Source: Thereva unica (Eukaryota; Arthropoda; Insecta; Diptera; Therevidae). From it: a stretch of DNA of 64,000 bases. The notes under the pieces were generated by a model. The model was given only the letters and a program-made list of their open reading frames with translations, ran no database searches and had not been told where the DNA came from. A program made the translations under genes and the position numbers. Where the stretch lies: NCBI GenBank assembly GCA_949987705.1, contig OX465282.1:60633922-60697921 (forward strand), given 5' to 3'. Shown here piece after piece: positions 21,982 through 32,031 of the stretch (position 1 is its first letter; every line of letters begins with the position of its first letter).

Positions 21982-24900
21982 GGACTGTTCGTCCCGAACA
22001 GTTTTCCATCCTGGATCCGGCTGATGATATGGGCACAGCCTGTCTATGTGCACAATCTTCTTCTTTGCTTTGGGTCCTTGTTGAATCCTGTAGACCACAT
22101 CGTTGATCCGTGTTAGGATTTTATAGGGCCCCTCCCACTGACGCTGAAGTTTTGGAGACTTGCCTTTCCGTCTTCGAGGGTTGAACAGCCAAACGAGGTC
22201 ACCTTCCTGGAATCCGCTACAGTTTGCTCGGAGGTCGTACCTTGTTTTCATCCTGTCACTGGCTATCTTGAGATTCCTCCTTGCGAGCTGGTGGATATCT
22301 GCAAGTCTATCACGAAGTTCACCTGTATAACCGCCAGTAGATTCGTTGCTTTCCACAGGTGTCCCAAATTTCAAGTCGCTTGGCAGCCGGATTTGTCTTC
22401 CAAAAATCACACTAGAAGGGGTTTGTCCTGTGGAATTATGAACTGCTGTCCGATATGCCATTAGAAAAATAGGGATATAACTGTCCCAATCGCGCTGGTG
22501 CTCGCTTACGACTTTCCTTAAGTGCTCTAGCATTGTCCTGTTGAATCGTTCTACCATTCCATCGGATTGGGGATGAAGGGGCGTCGTCCTGGTCTTCTTC
22601 ATTCCGAGTATCTTACATACTTCTTGAAAAACTTGATATTCGAAATTTCTCCCTTGGTCAGAATGAAGCTCCAAATCTGCGTGAGGAACACCAAATCTGC
22701 AGATCCAATTGTTCACTAATTCCTCTGCAACAGTGATTGCTTCCTGATTCGGAATGGCATATGCTTCGGGCCACTTACTGAAGTAGTCCATAACCACCAA
22801 AATGTAACGATTCCCTCGGTCTGATGCTGGAAAAGGTCCCGCCACATCGATTGCAATTCTTTCAAATGGGGCTCCCACGTTGTATTGCTGCATTTCTCCT
22901 TTTGTTTTTACTCGAGGGCCTTTGCTGCTGGCACAAATTGTGCATTTACGGCACCAGTCTGTAACATCGTCCCGCATGTGAAGCCAATAGAATCTATCTC
23001 TTATTTTTGCCAAAGTTTTATTGACTCCCAGATGTCCTCCTGATGCGCCATTATGACACTCTTCGAGAATATCTCTTATTCTACTGCGAGGGACTAACAC
23101 CTGCATTCGGTGAGAGGTACCGTCAGCGGTTTCCCATTTGCGCTTTAACACTCCTCGCTCGATGTGCAATGAATCCCATTGGGCCCAATAGCTCTTCAGG
23201 GTTTCGCTTCTCTCTGCAATATCCTTCCATTCAGGCTTCTCCTCGTATTCCTTCCATGCCAGAATCGAAGAAATATCTGGGTCGTCGCGTTGGGCGTCTC
23301 GGAGTCCCTGGTCGTCCCATCCTGTCGTTGGCACAACGGTCGTCCTTTGACACTTTTCCTCAATACGCCCACAATGTTTGCAATCTTTTACGCATGGTCG
23401 CCGGGAGAGTGCATCTGCATTTCCATGGTTTCCTCCTTTTCTGTGGCCTATATTAAAGTCGTAGGACTGAAGTCTCTCGATCCATCTTGCCACTTGTCCT
23501 TCAGGATTTTTAAATTGCATCAGCCATTTTAATGCTGCATGATCCGTTCGAAGGATGAAGTTTTGCCCATAGAGATACTTGTGGAAGTGCTTAGTTGAGT
23601 CCACGATTGCCAACAGTTCTCTCCTTGTGACGCAGTAATTCCGCTCCGATTTTGACAGCGCTCTACTGTAGTAAGCTATGACCTTTTCCTGTCCTTCGAA
23701 GTTTTGTGATAGCACTGCACCAATTCCGACATTACTCGCATCTGTGTCCAATATGAATTTTTCGCCTGGCTTCGGATATGTAAGTATTGGTGCTTGGCAA
23801 AGTCCTTGCTTTAGTGTCTTGAAACTTTCCTCGCATTTTTCTGTCCAGATAAAAGGCCTTCCTTTTTCTGTCAGTTTATGTAATTCCTTAGCTATGTCGG
23901 CAAAGTTCCTGACAAAACGTCTATAATAGGTGGCAAGTCCCAAGAAGCTTCGAAGTTCATGTTTATCCTTCGGTGTGGGCCAATTCTTAACTGCTGCTAT
24001 TTTCTCCGGATCTGTTTGAACTCCATTGGATGAAACCACATGTCCGAGATAGTTGACTTGGTCACTGAACAGCACGCACTTTTTAGGGTTGAGTTTCAGT
24101 TGGGCAGTTCTCAACTTTTGGAAAACCTCTCGTAAATTGCCCAGATGTTCCTCGAAACTTTTTCCAACGACGATGATATCGTCCAAGTAAACCAGACAAG
24201 TCTTCCATGTCAGTCCTCGCAAAACGCCTTCCATCAGTCGTTCGAATGTAGCTGGAGCATTACACAGTCCAAACGGCATGACTGTAAACTGCCACAGGCC
24301 GTTTCCTACGGAGAAGGCTGTCTTTTCTCGGTCCTCCGGGTGAATTTCGACTTGCCAGTAGCCGCTCTTAAGATCCAAGGTAGAAAACCATTTAGCTCCA
24401 GAGAGAGTATCCAGTGTGTCATCGATACGAGGTAATGGGTAGCTGTCCTTTTTAGTGATGTCGTTTAACCGCCGGTAATCCACGCAAAATCTTGTACTGC
24501 CATCTTTCTTTCTGACTAGAACCACGGGAGACATCCAAGGGCTTTTCGACTCCTCTATAAGGCCTTGTCTTCTCATATCTTCAATCATACCGGCTGCCTC
24601 TTCCCGCTTGGCTAGTGGTAGTCTTCTCGGCGGTTGTTTAATTGGCTGGGCATCTTTGGTGTCGATCCTGTGTTGAACGATGTCCGTTTTTCCAAAGTCA
24701 TCATCTCTCATGGCGAAGATATCACTGAAATCCTCTACTAATTTCCTTGCCTGGAGATACTGTTTTTGTTCAAGACAACTAGTTGAGAGCACTGCGTTTA
24801 CTAATTTCGTGGCCTTTGGCTTTGGTTTTGGAACCGTTTCGATGTTAGCGCACTCCACTAATGTTATCTGTTCTGCCGGTTCTCCTTTCCCCAAAACCGT

Positions 24901-25602
24901 ATCCTTCTTCAATCGTACTTCTCGTTCGTTAGTATTTAGCACTCTCACGAATACCTCCTTCTTGTCGTCGATGCTCACCAGACATTTTCCAATTGCTATA
25001 TTTTTGATTTGTTCCATTTTTTCTGGTTCTATAAGGTAAAATCGGTAGCTCCCGGGATCACCATCGACTATCGCTCGTACCAATTTCTCAGCACACGGAG
25101 GAAGCACGGTATCTTCACGAACGACGACTCTCAGCTGCGAATAACAAGTGGAACCTGTCGCCATTGGGATCTCCTTGTTGTCATATCTCAGTATTTCCTC
25201 TCCGATGTCCAGTAGAATTTTATGTGCTTTCATAAAGTCCAGACCGAGAATACACTCGTCTGTTATATCAGCTACCAGGAAGGAATGTGAAAATCCAATG
25301 TCAGCAAGAACCACATCCAACATAATTTCCCCGTGTAATCGTACTGGCTCTCCTGTTGCCGTTTTCAGTCTGTATTGGCGTGCGTCTTTCAACCATTTAT
25401 TACCGACCATGTCAGCGCGGATAACAGATTTTGAAGCACCAGTATCTACAGTTATTGTGCATTTTTCGGCTCCAATCTTCCCATCGATGACAAGGCTGTT
25501 GCCACTACGCTGCAGTTGTTTGATAGTGGTGATGATGACACCGGGGGCTTCGATTTCCCCGACTGACTCCTGCCCCATGGAGTCAGTCTCTATTCGTTTC
25601 CC
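21979..25602 (-). CDS. pol: Gypsy Pol polyprotein (protease-RT-RNase H-integrase)
   Basis: The first ATG is at 25578, giving 1199 residues, but the frame is open upstream and joins gag through a -1 shift at 25596-25602, which I regard as the true entry. Counting from the ATG: aspartic protease DTGAS 45-49; RT with RFCVDYRRLN about 363-372 and catalytic YLDD 464-467; RNase H DTDAS 611-615 and RTDHAALKWL about 677-686; integrase zinc site H842/H849/C876/C879 and catalytic D911, D974, E1010; then a GPYKIL module near the C-terminus, as in Ty3/Gypsy integrases. No stop or frameshift. It makes and integrates the element's DNA copy. Length and order are standard for the family. Confidence 0.95.
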   Translation of the reverse strand, partial: GKRIETDSMGQESVGEIEAPGVIITTIKQLQRSGNSLVIDGKIGAEKCTITVDTGASKSVIRADMVGNKWLKDARQYRLKTATGEPVRLHGEIMLDVVLADIGFSHSFLVADITDECILGLDFMKAHKILLDIGEEILRYDNKEIPMATGSTCYSQLRVVVREDTVLPPCAEKLVRAIVDGDPGSYRFYLIEPEKMEQIKNIAIGKCLVSIDDKKEVFVRVLNTNEREVRLKKDTVLGKGEPAEQITLVECANIETVPKPKPKATKLVNAVLSTSCLEQKQYLQARKLVEDFSDIFAMRDDDFGKTDIVQHRIDTKDAQPIKQPPRRLPLAKREEAAGMIEDMRRQGLIEESKSPWMSPVVLVRKKDGSTRFCVDYRRLNDITKKDSYPLPRIDDTLDTLSGAKWFSTLDLKSGYWQVEIHPEDREKTAFSVGNGLWQFTVMPFGLCNAPATFERLMEGVLRGLTWKTCLVYLDDIIVVGKSFEEHLGNLREVFQKLRTAQLKLNPKKCVLFSDQVNYLGHVVSSNGVQTDPEKIAAVKNWPTPKDKHELRSFLGLATYYRRFVRNFADIAKELHKLTEKGRPFIWTEKCEESFKTLKQGLCQAPILTYPKPGEKFILDTDASNVGIGAVLSQNFEGQEKVIAYYSRALSKSERNYCVTRRELLAIVDSTKHFHKYLYGQNFILRTDHAALKWLMQFKNPEGQVARWIERLQSYDFNIGHRKGGNHGNADALSRRPCVKDCKHCGRIEEKCQRTTVVPTTGWDDQGLRDAQRDDPDISSILAWKEYEEKPEWKDIAERSETLKSYWAQWDSLHIERGVLKRKWETADGTSHRMQVLVPRSRIRDILEECHNGASGGHLGVNKTLAKIRDRFYWLHMRDDVTDWCRKCTICASSKGPRVKTKGEMQQYNVGAPFERIAIDVAGPFPASDRGNRYILVVMDYFSKWPEAYAIPNQEAITVAEELVNNWICRFGVPHADLELHSDQGRNFEYQVFQEVCKILGMKKTRTTPLHPQSDGMVERFNRTMLEHLRKVVSEHQRDWDSYIPIFLMAYRTAVHNSTGQTPSSVIFGRQIRLPSDLKFGTPVESNESTGGYTGELRDRLADIHQLARRNLKIASDRMKTRYDLRANCSGFQEGDLVWLFNPRRRKGKSPKLQRQWEGPYKILTRINDVVYRIQQGPKAKKKIVHIDRLCPYHQPDPGWKTVRDEQS
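25561..25602 (-). promoter_or_regulatory. -1 ribosomal frameshift signal between gag and pol
   Basis: On the minus strand the slippery heptamer G GGA AAC (25596-25602) is read in the gag frame. A -1 slip gives GGG AAA and enters the pol frame exactly. A 7-nt spacer (GAATAGA, containing the gag stop TAG at 25590-25592) is followed by a perfect 10-bp stem, GACTGACTCC (25579-25588) with GGAGTCAGTC (25561-25570), closing an 8-nt loop. The loop's GGGGC could also pair with GCCCC at 25544-25548, giving an H-type pseudoknot (inference). X-XXY-YYZ plus a short spacer plus a stem is the classic retroviral -1 design. Confidence 0.9.
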
Positions 25603-26978
25603 TGCTGCTGTCTGCGGGGAGACACGGAGTCATTGTTTTCGGCCTCCCTCTGGTCGCTTTTCTGGCGATGTCCGCATTTTTCACAGCAAGTTCCGCCACT
25701 CCTATTTTCGGTTGATTCTGTTCTTCTTCGCTTTCTGCAATTCCTTTGCAAATGACCCGGTTCACTACAGTTCCAGCATCGGAGTCGACCGCGTACTTCC
25801 GCTGCATTCATTCTGTTACAAATATCCTCTGTTGTGTGGATCTCTCTGAGGCGGACTGCACTTCTTGATGCTTGCTTCGCTGCCTCGTATGCCAGAGCAT
25901 ATGCCAGAACTTCAGCGGTATTCTTCTTCCCGGCCAATCTCGCTGCTTGTTGTAGATCTCGGTCGGCAAAAGAGTTAAGAAAGGCCTTTCTTGCTACTTC
26001 GTTGATGTAATCTTGGCCGAAACTAGGATAAGCCAGATGCACTAACCTCTCGATATCGGCGCATAGTTGTTGTAAAGTTTCTCCTGGCTTTTGAAGTCTG
26101 TTTCGAAGTTGAAGTCGATAAACCTCTTGCAGGTGCTGATCACCGTAACGCATTTCCAGCGCTTGAACTAAGAACCCGTAGCTGTTGCGATGTTCCGCTG
26201 GTATTGACTGCAATATTTCTGCTGCTGTACCCCTTAGTGACAAAGTTAAGGCCATTGCTTTTTCCTCCTCAGTCCAGAAATTGCCTGCTGCTGCTTCGAA
26301 TTGGAGCTTGTAAGTAGGCCATGGGCTTTGCCCGTCGAAAGTTGGAGGCTGCAGTTTCCTAACTCCGATGACTTCATGAGATGCCGTCGCTGGGTGGTGA
26401 ATCTTTACCCTTTCCAGGTCGGCTCTGACCGATTCTAGTTCCATCTTCAACTTTTCATCATTTTCCCTCATGGAATTTTCGAGCTTCTCCAGATCATTCC
26501 TTACATTTTCCTTGATGGAAGATTCGAGACTTTCCAGATCATTCCTTACATTTTCTTTCATGTTATCCAGCTGGCTCCTCTGTTCTTCCATCGACTCTTT
26601 GAGCTCTGCTAACGAGCGTTCATGAGCTATTGCCAACAATTTCTGTTCGTCTTTTAGCGCCATCACTTCCGTCTTGATCTCTGCTGATGCACGTTCTTGC
26701 GCAGCTGATGACCGTTCTTGCGCAGCTGATGACCGTTCTTGCGCTTCCTTCATCACCATCAATGTCTTAAAAAGTTCTGCCATACTCACTGTCGATTCTT
26801 CTGGTTCCGCTTCTACCTCGTCTTCAAAAATGTAGGTTTCAGGATCTTTTCCCTCGTTCATCATAGCTTCTCGAAGCAGCGCGGTTAAGGAACTTTTAGC
26901 ACCCACCGTTGACAACGAGCGTTTACTTAGTTCTCTTTTCAACTCCACAGTACGCAAATCAACTAATTTTCGACCCAT
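25590..26978 (-). CDS. gag: Gypsy Gag with SAP domain and CCHC zinc knuckle
   Basis: 462 residues from the ATG at 26978. Residues about 6-45 (LRTVELKRELSKRSLSTVGA and on) fit the SAP helix-turn-helix motif, a DNA/RNA-binding module unusual at a Gag N-terminus. Residues about 65-195 are coiled coil, with three near-identical heptad-like units AQERSSA (DNA 26690-26745, 21-bp tandem repeat) and a duplicated KENVRNDLE unit. A capsid-like helical region follows (PPTFDGQSPWPTYKLQFEAA about 212-231, typical of retrotransposon Gag). The nucleocapsid knuckle is CWNCSEPGHLQRNC (C-X2-C-X4-H-X4-C). It ends in a TAG just after the frameshift site. Gag forms the particle and packages the RNA. Intact. Confidence 0.93.
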   Translation of the reverse strand: MGRKLVDLRTVELKRELSKRSLSTVGAKSSLTALLREAMMNEGKDPETYIFEDEVEAEPEESTVSMAELFKTLMVMKEAQERSSAAQERSSAAQERASAEIKTEVMALKDEQKLLAIAHERSLAELKESMEEQRSQLDNMKENVRNDLESLESSIKENVRNDLEKLENSMRENDEKLKMELESVRADLERVKIHHPATASHEVIGVRKLQPPTFDGQSPWPTYKLQFEAAAGNFWTEEEKAMALTLSLRGTAAEILQSIPAEHRNSYGFLVQALEMRYGDQHLQEVYRLQLRNRLQKPGETLQQLCADIERLVHLAYPSFGQDYINEVARKAFLNSFADRDLQQAARLAGKKNTAEVLAYALAYEAAKQASRSAVRLREIHTTEDICNRMNAAEVRGRLRCWNCSEPGHLQRNCRKRRRTESTENRSGGTCCEKCGHRQKSDQREAENNDSVSPRRQQQGNE

Positions 26979-27060
26979 TTTATTATTATGTCTTTAGTTC
27001 GCACTCACAAAAATTAAATTCCGGTCACAATTATTTTAAAAACTCACTTATCTCTTAATT

Positions 27061-27081
27061 AATCCCACTTCTGACACCAAT
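27061..27081 (-). promoter_or_regulatory. tRNA-Leu primer binding site
   Basis: Two bases inside the 5' LTR the minus strand reads TGGTGTCAGAAGTGGGAT, complementary to the CCA-ended 3' terminus of an insect leucine tRNA (family knowledge). It primes minus-strand cDNA synthesis. Confidence 0.85.
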
Positions 27082-27560
27082 TGTTGCGTTTTTACGGCTT
27101 AACGGATTCGTAGGATTAATTAAGGAATACACTTTTTAATTATCCAAACAAAACTTATTTATTACGAACCAAACACAATTTAAAAATAAACACAATTCTT
27201 AGAGTTCACTATAATCACTAGCAAATTTAATATTTCGCACTATTCAATTCTAATTATCGCTTTTTATTTCACTACTTTTCACTGTTCTCACTTTAAAACA
27301 CTTGTATCGCCTTTATAATCAAAACTGACTCGATAGCGGCTGCCAGGCGCTTTTATATAGGCAGCTCCACCTTTGTCTACTTTCTGGAACCTTCGTTTTC
27401 TGGTTCCTTGTGGTATGTTCTATATTTCTTTTAGTTTCGACCAGTTTGAAGTTGTCTTCGCTTATCGCTCGTTAGTTTAGTACATAAATTCTTAATTCAG
27501 ACAACAACCGAAAATCGTTGATTCATCCTCTCGACAAACAGATGGCGCATAATCATCACA
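27082..27560 (-). repeat. 5' LTR (promoter) of the Gypsy element
   Basis: 479 bp. On the minus strand it has a TATA box CTATATAAAAG (27350-27360) about 200 bp from the outer edge, and AATAAA at 27158-27163. It drives the gag-pol transcript leftward through 26978. Confidence 0.93.
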
Positions 27561-28869
27561 ATATTATAAAGTTGTGATAATAATGTAAATAATAAATGTA
27601 ACGTAAATAATGTAATGTAAATAATAAATGTAATAAACGAAAATTTTGCTTTTATCTTTATAAAAAAACTATTATTTTTAACAAAAAATCCCGGCACTTT
27701 CATTAATAGAAAACTTTCCGCGGCACGAAACACTTGTTTTCCTCGTTGTCAAAGGGATTTTGATATTTTTTTCTCCATTGCCAACATAAACCCCGTAAAT
27801 CTTATTAATAACACTGTTTATTTAAATTGCAAATTTATGACAGGTAAATTGGGTACTTTTTGCATTATTGTACGTTTTTTACATTGATGGAATAGCTCTT
27901 ATTTTCAATAAAATCACACTCGAAACAGCACTTTCCGCGGAACGAAAACTTCTTTCCCTTTGATTTTAATGGGACTTCGATATTTCACGAATTTAAGTTG
28001 GGACTTCATACAACCACACACACACACCTACAGCATGGCTTGTAAATATAGAAGGCTTTGGGCTGAGCTGTTCGTTTAAGCTCAAACACTTAGACCAAAA
28101 GGATTGGTGATGCCATAGTGATCCCACTTTAAGCAGATTCCTTTGATTCGGTCAAAAAATGCATTTTCAACGTTCAAAAATATCTTGTCAAAATTTGAAA
28201 CCGATACCATCACTGGAATTAAAGTTATAAGCGGTTAAAGAGGCTTGGGTCAAGCTTAGCGCTCAGCTCAGAAAAGTTCAATCGTCGTTTATTCGAAACC
28301 TATTTCTTCCAATTTTTCTTACCTGACGGCGAGGATTACAAGAGAACGGCTTAAGATAATTCGACCAAATTTTGAACACTTGTTCATTATTATGTATATT
28401 GTCTAACGTTGCCTCGACTAATTTTTTAATTTTTTTTTGTTGTTTAAAAGTTATAACAAAAAATGTAAAAACAAACACGAAAAAGTGAAATTGAAAAAGT
28501 GACTTTTTTCTTTTAAACGTCCGCCATTTTATTAATTTTTCAAAATTTAAAAAACTGTTCCAGGCAACGTTAGCCAACAGTATGTACATACTTTAATACA
28601 ATGTTTGAATTTTTGATTTTAGATAAAAATTGCACTCCCAGGAGCCGCCGTGAGGAAGGATGCGCGACCCGAAACACGTGATGTTTGGCTGTTCGGATGG
28701 GGAGGTTACCGAATGAGAATCGATGTAAAAAAAAAATCTTGAAACATAAATATGTAAAAGCATTCAAAAAACCCCGATCCATTTCCACTTATATTGTTAA
28801 ATAAAAAAAATCGCGCGCAAAGGCAACTGCTCCCTTAGTGTCGTTTCTTCGCTAAACCATCTTTAGATG
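27561..28869. other. Intergenic, no gene seen
   Basis: AT-rich. The phrase CTTTCCGCGG(C/A)ACGAAA occurs twice (about 27713 and 27929), each followed by a TTTTGATAT or TTCGATATTT word, so a diverged ~215-bp direct duplication is likely. The ORFs at 28278-28788 have no family features. Confidence 0.5.
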
Positions 28870-29110
28870 TGTCTTCTAAGTTGCGGGATTCCAATCGTGC
28901 CTGCTTAGAAATGGTTCACCAAATGTGATTAGTTTCGTTGTGCTTAGGGCCGAGCAGTGACAGAGGAGATGTAGTACACTTTCCTTCTCGTCCGGATTCT
29001 TACAGCTTCTGCAAAAATCGTAGGTCTCAAGACCTAAGCGGGTCGCATGCGCCCCTATCAGACAGTGTCCGGTCAGCCCTCCCACTGTAGCGGCCGAATT
29101 TCGCAATTGT
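28870..29110 (-). pseudogene. C-terminal fragment of a Jockey/R1-like LINE ORF2
   Basis: A 76-codon minus-strand frame holds LTGHCLIGAHATRLGL, then CRSCKNPDEKESVLHLLCHC. This is the zinc-binding tail that follows the RNase H domain in R1/Jockey-type insect LINEs (C-X2-C...H-X3-4-C). RT and RNase H are missing. It abuts a TE-internal repeat at 29115. Confidence 0.7.
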
Positions 29111-29114
29111 GCTC

Positions 29115-29535
29115 TCTGACCGCCGACATGGGTAACAAATGATAAGTATAATATAATTTTCTATTTAGTGTCATTCCAAATTCAAAATGGCGGCCGGAAC
29201 AAAATGGCGGCCAACAAAAAATTTCGGATTACTTCTTTCTTTATACCGCGATCGGTATGGGTATCAAATGAAAGGGTATTACAAGTAGAATACTATTAGC
29301 TTATACACAAAATGGCGAACTACCTTTTTTTACAACGCTCTCGGTATTGATACTAAATAAAAGTGTATGATGAGTATAGTACAGTAAGCTGGGTGACTTC
29401 GTTTTAAATATTGATCACCACAAAATAGTGGAAGACATATAATAAACTGAAAGGTAGGAAACAAAAAATATAGCTTAAAAAACTTAAAAATATGCTTTTA
29501 TTTAAAAATGAACATTTACATTTTGAAAGGTAGGT
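29115..29535. repeat. Second copy of the Sola-like element's internal repeat
   Basis: The order AATTCAAAATGGCGGCC, GGATTACTTCTTTCTTTAT, GGTATGGGTATCAAATGAAA, GTGGAAGACATA and CATTTTGAAAGGTAG parallels 11930-12470 in the Sola-like element. No TIR is visible here, so it is a detached fragment. Confidence 0.6.
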
Positions 29536-29539
29536 TGTT

Positions 29540-30574
29540 TGACCAATATGAAAACAAGACAGTAGCAGAGATTGCTGCTACTTTACTCACATCAGGAAAA
29601 ACAGCTCATTCTATGTTTAAGATACCGATCGAAGGAGATCATATGGAAAGTCCTGCGTGAAACAAATCTAAAATCTGCGTGGATGAATGCACCATGGAAA
29701 ATAAAGTATCTATTAACAGAAAACCACGAGATTTAAGATGTAAAAACCAATTATTTTGGGGAGTAACTATTTTAGTGGCATAGATTTCGGGCAAATGTGG
29801 CCAGCTGTCCTGACAGATATGCGGGCCGATGGTATTGATTCACGTCTGAAATGATCACGCATTTAGGGACAGATTGGAAAACGTCATTTAAAGCAAAAGA
29901 TGAGAGCGCAATCGGAAACCTCAGAATTCAGTACTATTCTCTTCAACATACCATAAGAAAACGTTCTGAGATTAGTGAGAATCGTGACAGTGAGTTGGTG
30001 GCTGTTGTTTGAAAGTTCGTAATAATCGCGGAAATTTTTATAATCGACATTTATGACGATTTGGAAAATATCAACTCAACTAAGTCAACTCAGCCCAGTA
30101 ATGCCGCAAACTTTGTAATACTTACAAGTGACACATCGAACAGCGTTTATAAACAAGCTTTACAGTGAATTGTTAACCAGTGCCGTGCGAGCGGTATGAC
30201 CAGAAACGACGAAACACGAAAACGGGAACCAGCAACGGCCCTTTTCAGGATCAAATCAGTAATGTCGTCTTATAATGTTGGAAATCTTGGTCTCAAGCCA
30301 TGTTCGCTATGGGGCAAGTTCAGGGTGCCAATTATCTGGGAAGGTCAAATCTACGCGCACAAGACACATTCTGGCTAAGTATCTGTTGTCCACGTAGTAC
30401 AAAAGTTTTCCGATAGGTGATGATTAACCTCGAATTTAAAAAAAAATTGTAGGTAACATAACCATGTTATGCATGTTTGCTCTTTGTTTCATTATACACT
30501 TTTTTTATCCCGGACTACGCACACATAATTTTGTTTTATTAAAAGCCGTTGCAAGGCACGCGGGTTTTTGCTAG
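29540..30574 (+). mobile_element. Decayed Helitron with helicase remnant
   Basis: Between 29560 and about 29900 the three frames give pieces of a PIF1-type (Helitron) helicase: a SGKTAHSMFK segment after the Walker region, VDECTMENK (the DE-x-x motif), and DFGQMWPAV, the DFRQ-like motif of this family. Many stops make it non-functional. The block ends at 30574 with the family's hairpin (GTTGCAAGGCACGCGGG) and CTAG followed by T. The Rep (HUH) domain and 5' end are not seen. This is the only helicase evidence in the window for the four Helitron ends. Confidence 0.6.
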
Positions 30575-31079
30575 TTAATAAATAATTCTCTGCCGGGGAA
30601 CTTAAGTTTTTCTTTCCAAATTTTTAAAAGTTTATTTTTTCTCTGAAGAGAAAACAAAACACTTATGTAAGTCGCAAGAATCGTGTGACATTTCAGTTAA
30701 AGTATAGTATTTACTGGAACCAGTCCCAATAGCTGCGACGACACACGCAAGTTAAGTTACAAACGCTTTAAGTTGACCAATTTACAAATATTCCTTGCGA
30801 TAGGCGCATTTGACGTTTCAGTCTTTCATCAATCTAGTGTTCGAAGTTCAAAAATACGAATTCAAAATACAAGTCAACTAAGGTTTAGACAAACTGATAA
30901 CATAAAATAAGATGAAATGATCTGAATGATGAATGATGATCTGTCGAAAGACTGTCACACGCATCTTGCGCACACATAGCGTTAACGCGTTCTATGGGCC
31001 GGCACCTTAACAATGCGACTCGAACTGCTTTAAATCTGCGTGATAACTGATAACTTAGCAGAACCCGATTAAAAATGAA
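30575..31079. other. Intergenic, no gene seen
   Basis: AT-rich with a GATGAATGATGATCTG simple-sequence patch around 30920. Nothing codes. Confidence 0.5.
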
Positions 31080-31660
31080 ATTCGCCCGCAGCTAGCATGC
31101 ACTAGCCCGCACGGCGCCCGCAGCTAGCATGCACGCCTGAAGACTAGCCCGCAGCTAGCATGCAGCTGGTACGCACGAATATTATAAATCACGAGTAAAA
31201 ATGAAATTCGCCCGCAGCTAGCACGCAGCTGGCATGCACTAGCCCGCACGGCGCCCGCAGCTAGCATGCACGCCTGAGTGAAAATAACACTAGCCCGCCT
31301 AGCATGCAGCTGGTACGCACGAAACTCAAATTTAAAATGAAAGAAAAAAATTTTTTTTCCTAGAATAAAAATTCTACGCCTCTTAAAAAAGATGGAGAAG
31401 AGTATTATATATGTATGTAAAGTCGTCATCAGGCACATTTTGAGATTTTCGTGCGTGTGGCGGGAGAGTGGATACCTGTTTCGGGAGAGTGCATCCCTCA
31501 AGCGAACAAATTTTTAGATTTTCGTGCCAGTGGCGGGAGCGTGTATCCCTGTGGCGGGAGCGTGCGTGCCTGTGGCGGGAGAGTACGTACTTTTGTGGCG
31601 TGCCTGTTTGTTCGCTATGCGTGCTAGCTGCGGGCGCGTGCGTGCTAGTAAGGAAATTAA
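31080..31660. repeat. GC-rich degenerate repeat block
   Basis: On the left side the unit CCCGCAGCTAGCATGCA(C) recurs at least six times (31085-31310). On the right side the unit TGGCGGGAG(A/C)GTG recurs about five times (31460-31580). Related words (CGTGCCTGTGGCGG) and a similar exit (CTAG..AGGAAATTAACCA) occur at 55600-56235, so this is a dispersed family with two internal minisatellites. The ORFs here are by-products of the repeat. Confidence 0.6.
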
Positions 31661-32031
31661 CCATGAAATTATTTTTATCGGGAATGTTTTATTAATGAAG
31701 GAGCTGTTCCCTTTCAATATGGTGTAATTAGACATAGGTTGTGGAATAAAAATTAAACCTTTGTATAAATGAAAATAAAATATATTTTGATTATTCTTTA
31801 AACTTTATACATGGGTACTATTCTTTACTGCTTCAGTTGCATTTTCGATTTTAAATTTATATTTTTCTTCCACGCTCATTTTCTTCATTTTTTTTAATAA
31901 GTTTCAGCAACAAGCTTTCTTCATTATCTTCAGTTGTTTCTTTAAGCTTTTCCTAAAATACACACAGTGTTCCAAGAAAAGCGTTGTTAATCTGGTCTTC
32001 TATTTCACGTCCCTTTTAACTTCCCAGTATA
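31661..32031. other. Intergenic, no gene seen
   Basis: AT-rich, no family resemblance. Confidence 0.5.

Larger units (their letters stand above)
21489..27560 (-). mobile_element. Complete Gypsy (Ty3) LTR retrotransposon
   Basis: The element is 6072 bp long, with two 479-bp LTRs (21489-21967 and 27082-27560) in which I see no difference by eye, both starting TG and ending CA. ATAT flanks both ends (21485-21488, 27561-27564), a 4-bp duplication typical of Gypsy elements. It carries a tRNA-Leu primer site, SAP/CCHC gag, a -1 frameshift signal, a complete pol and a purine tract. There is no env. Undamaged frames plus matching LTRs point to recent insertion and possible activity. Confidence 0.95.

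Noticed and set aside
25583..25807. Separate small gene overlapping gag
   Set aside because: An alternative frame inside gag; the true pol frame is reached by the -1 shift at 25596-25602.
24680..25849. Long plus-strand ORFs opposite Gypsy pol
   Set aside because: Antisense to the intact protease-RT frame and without independent support.
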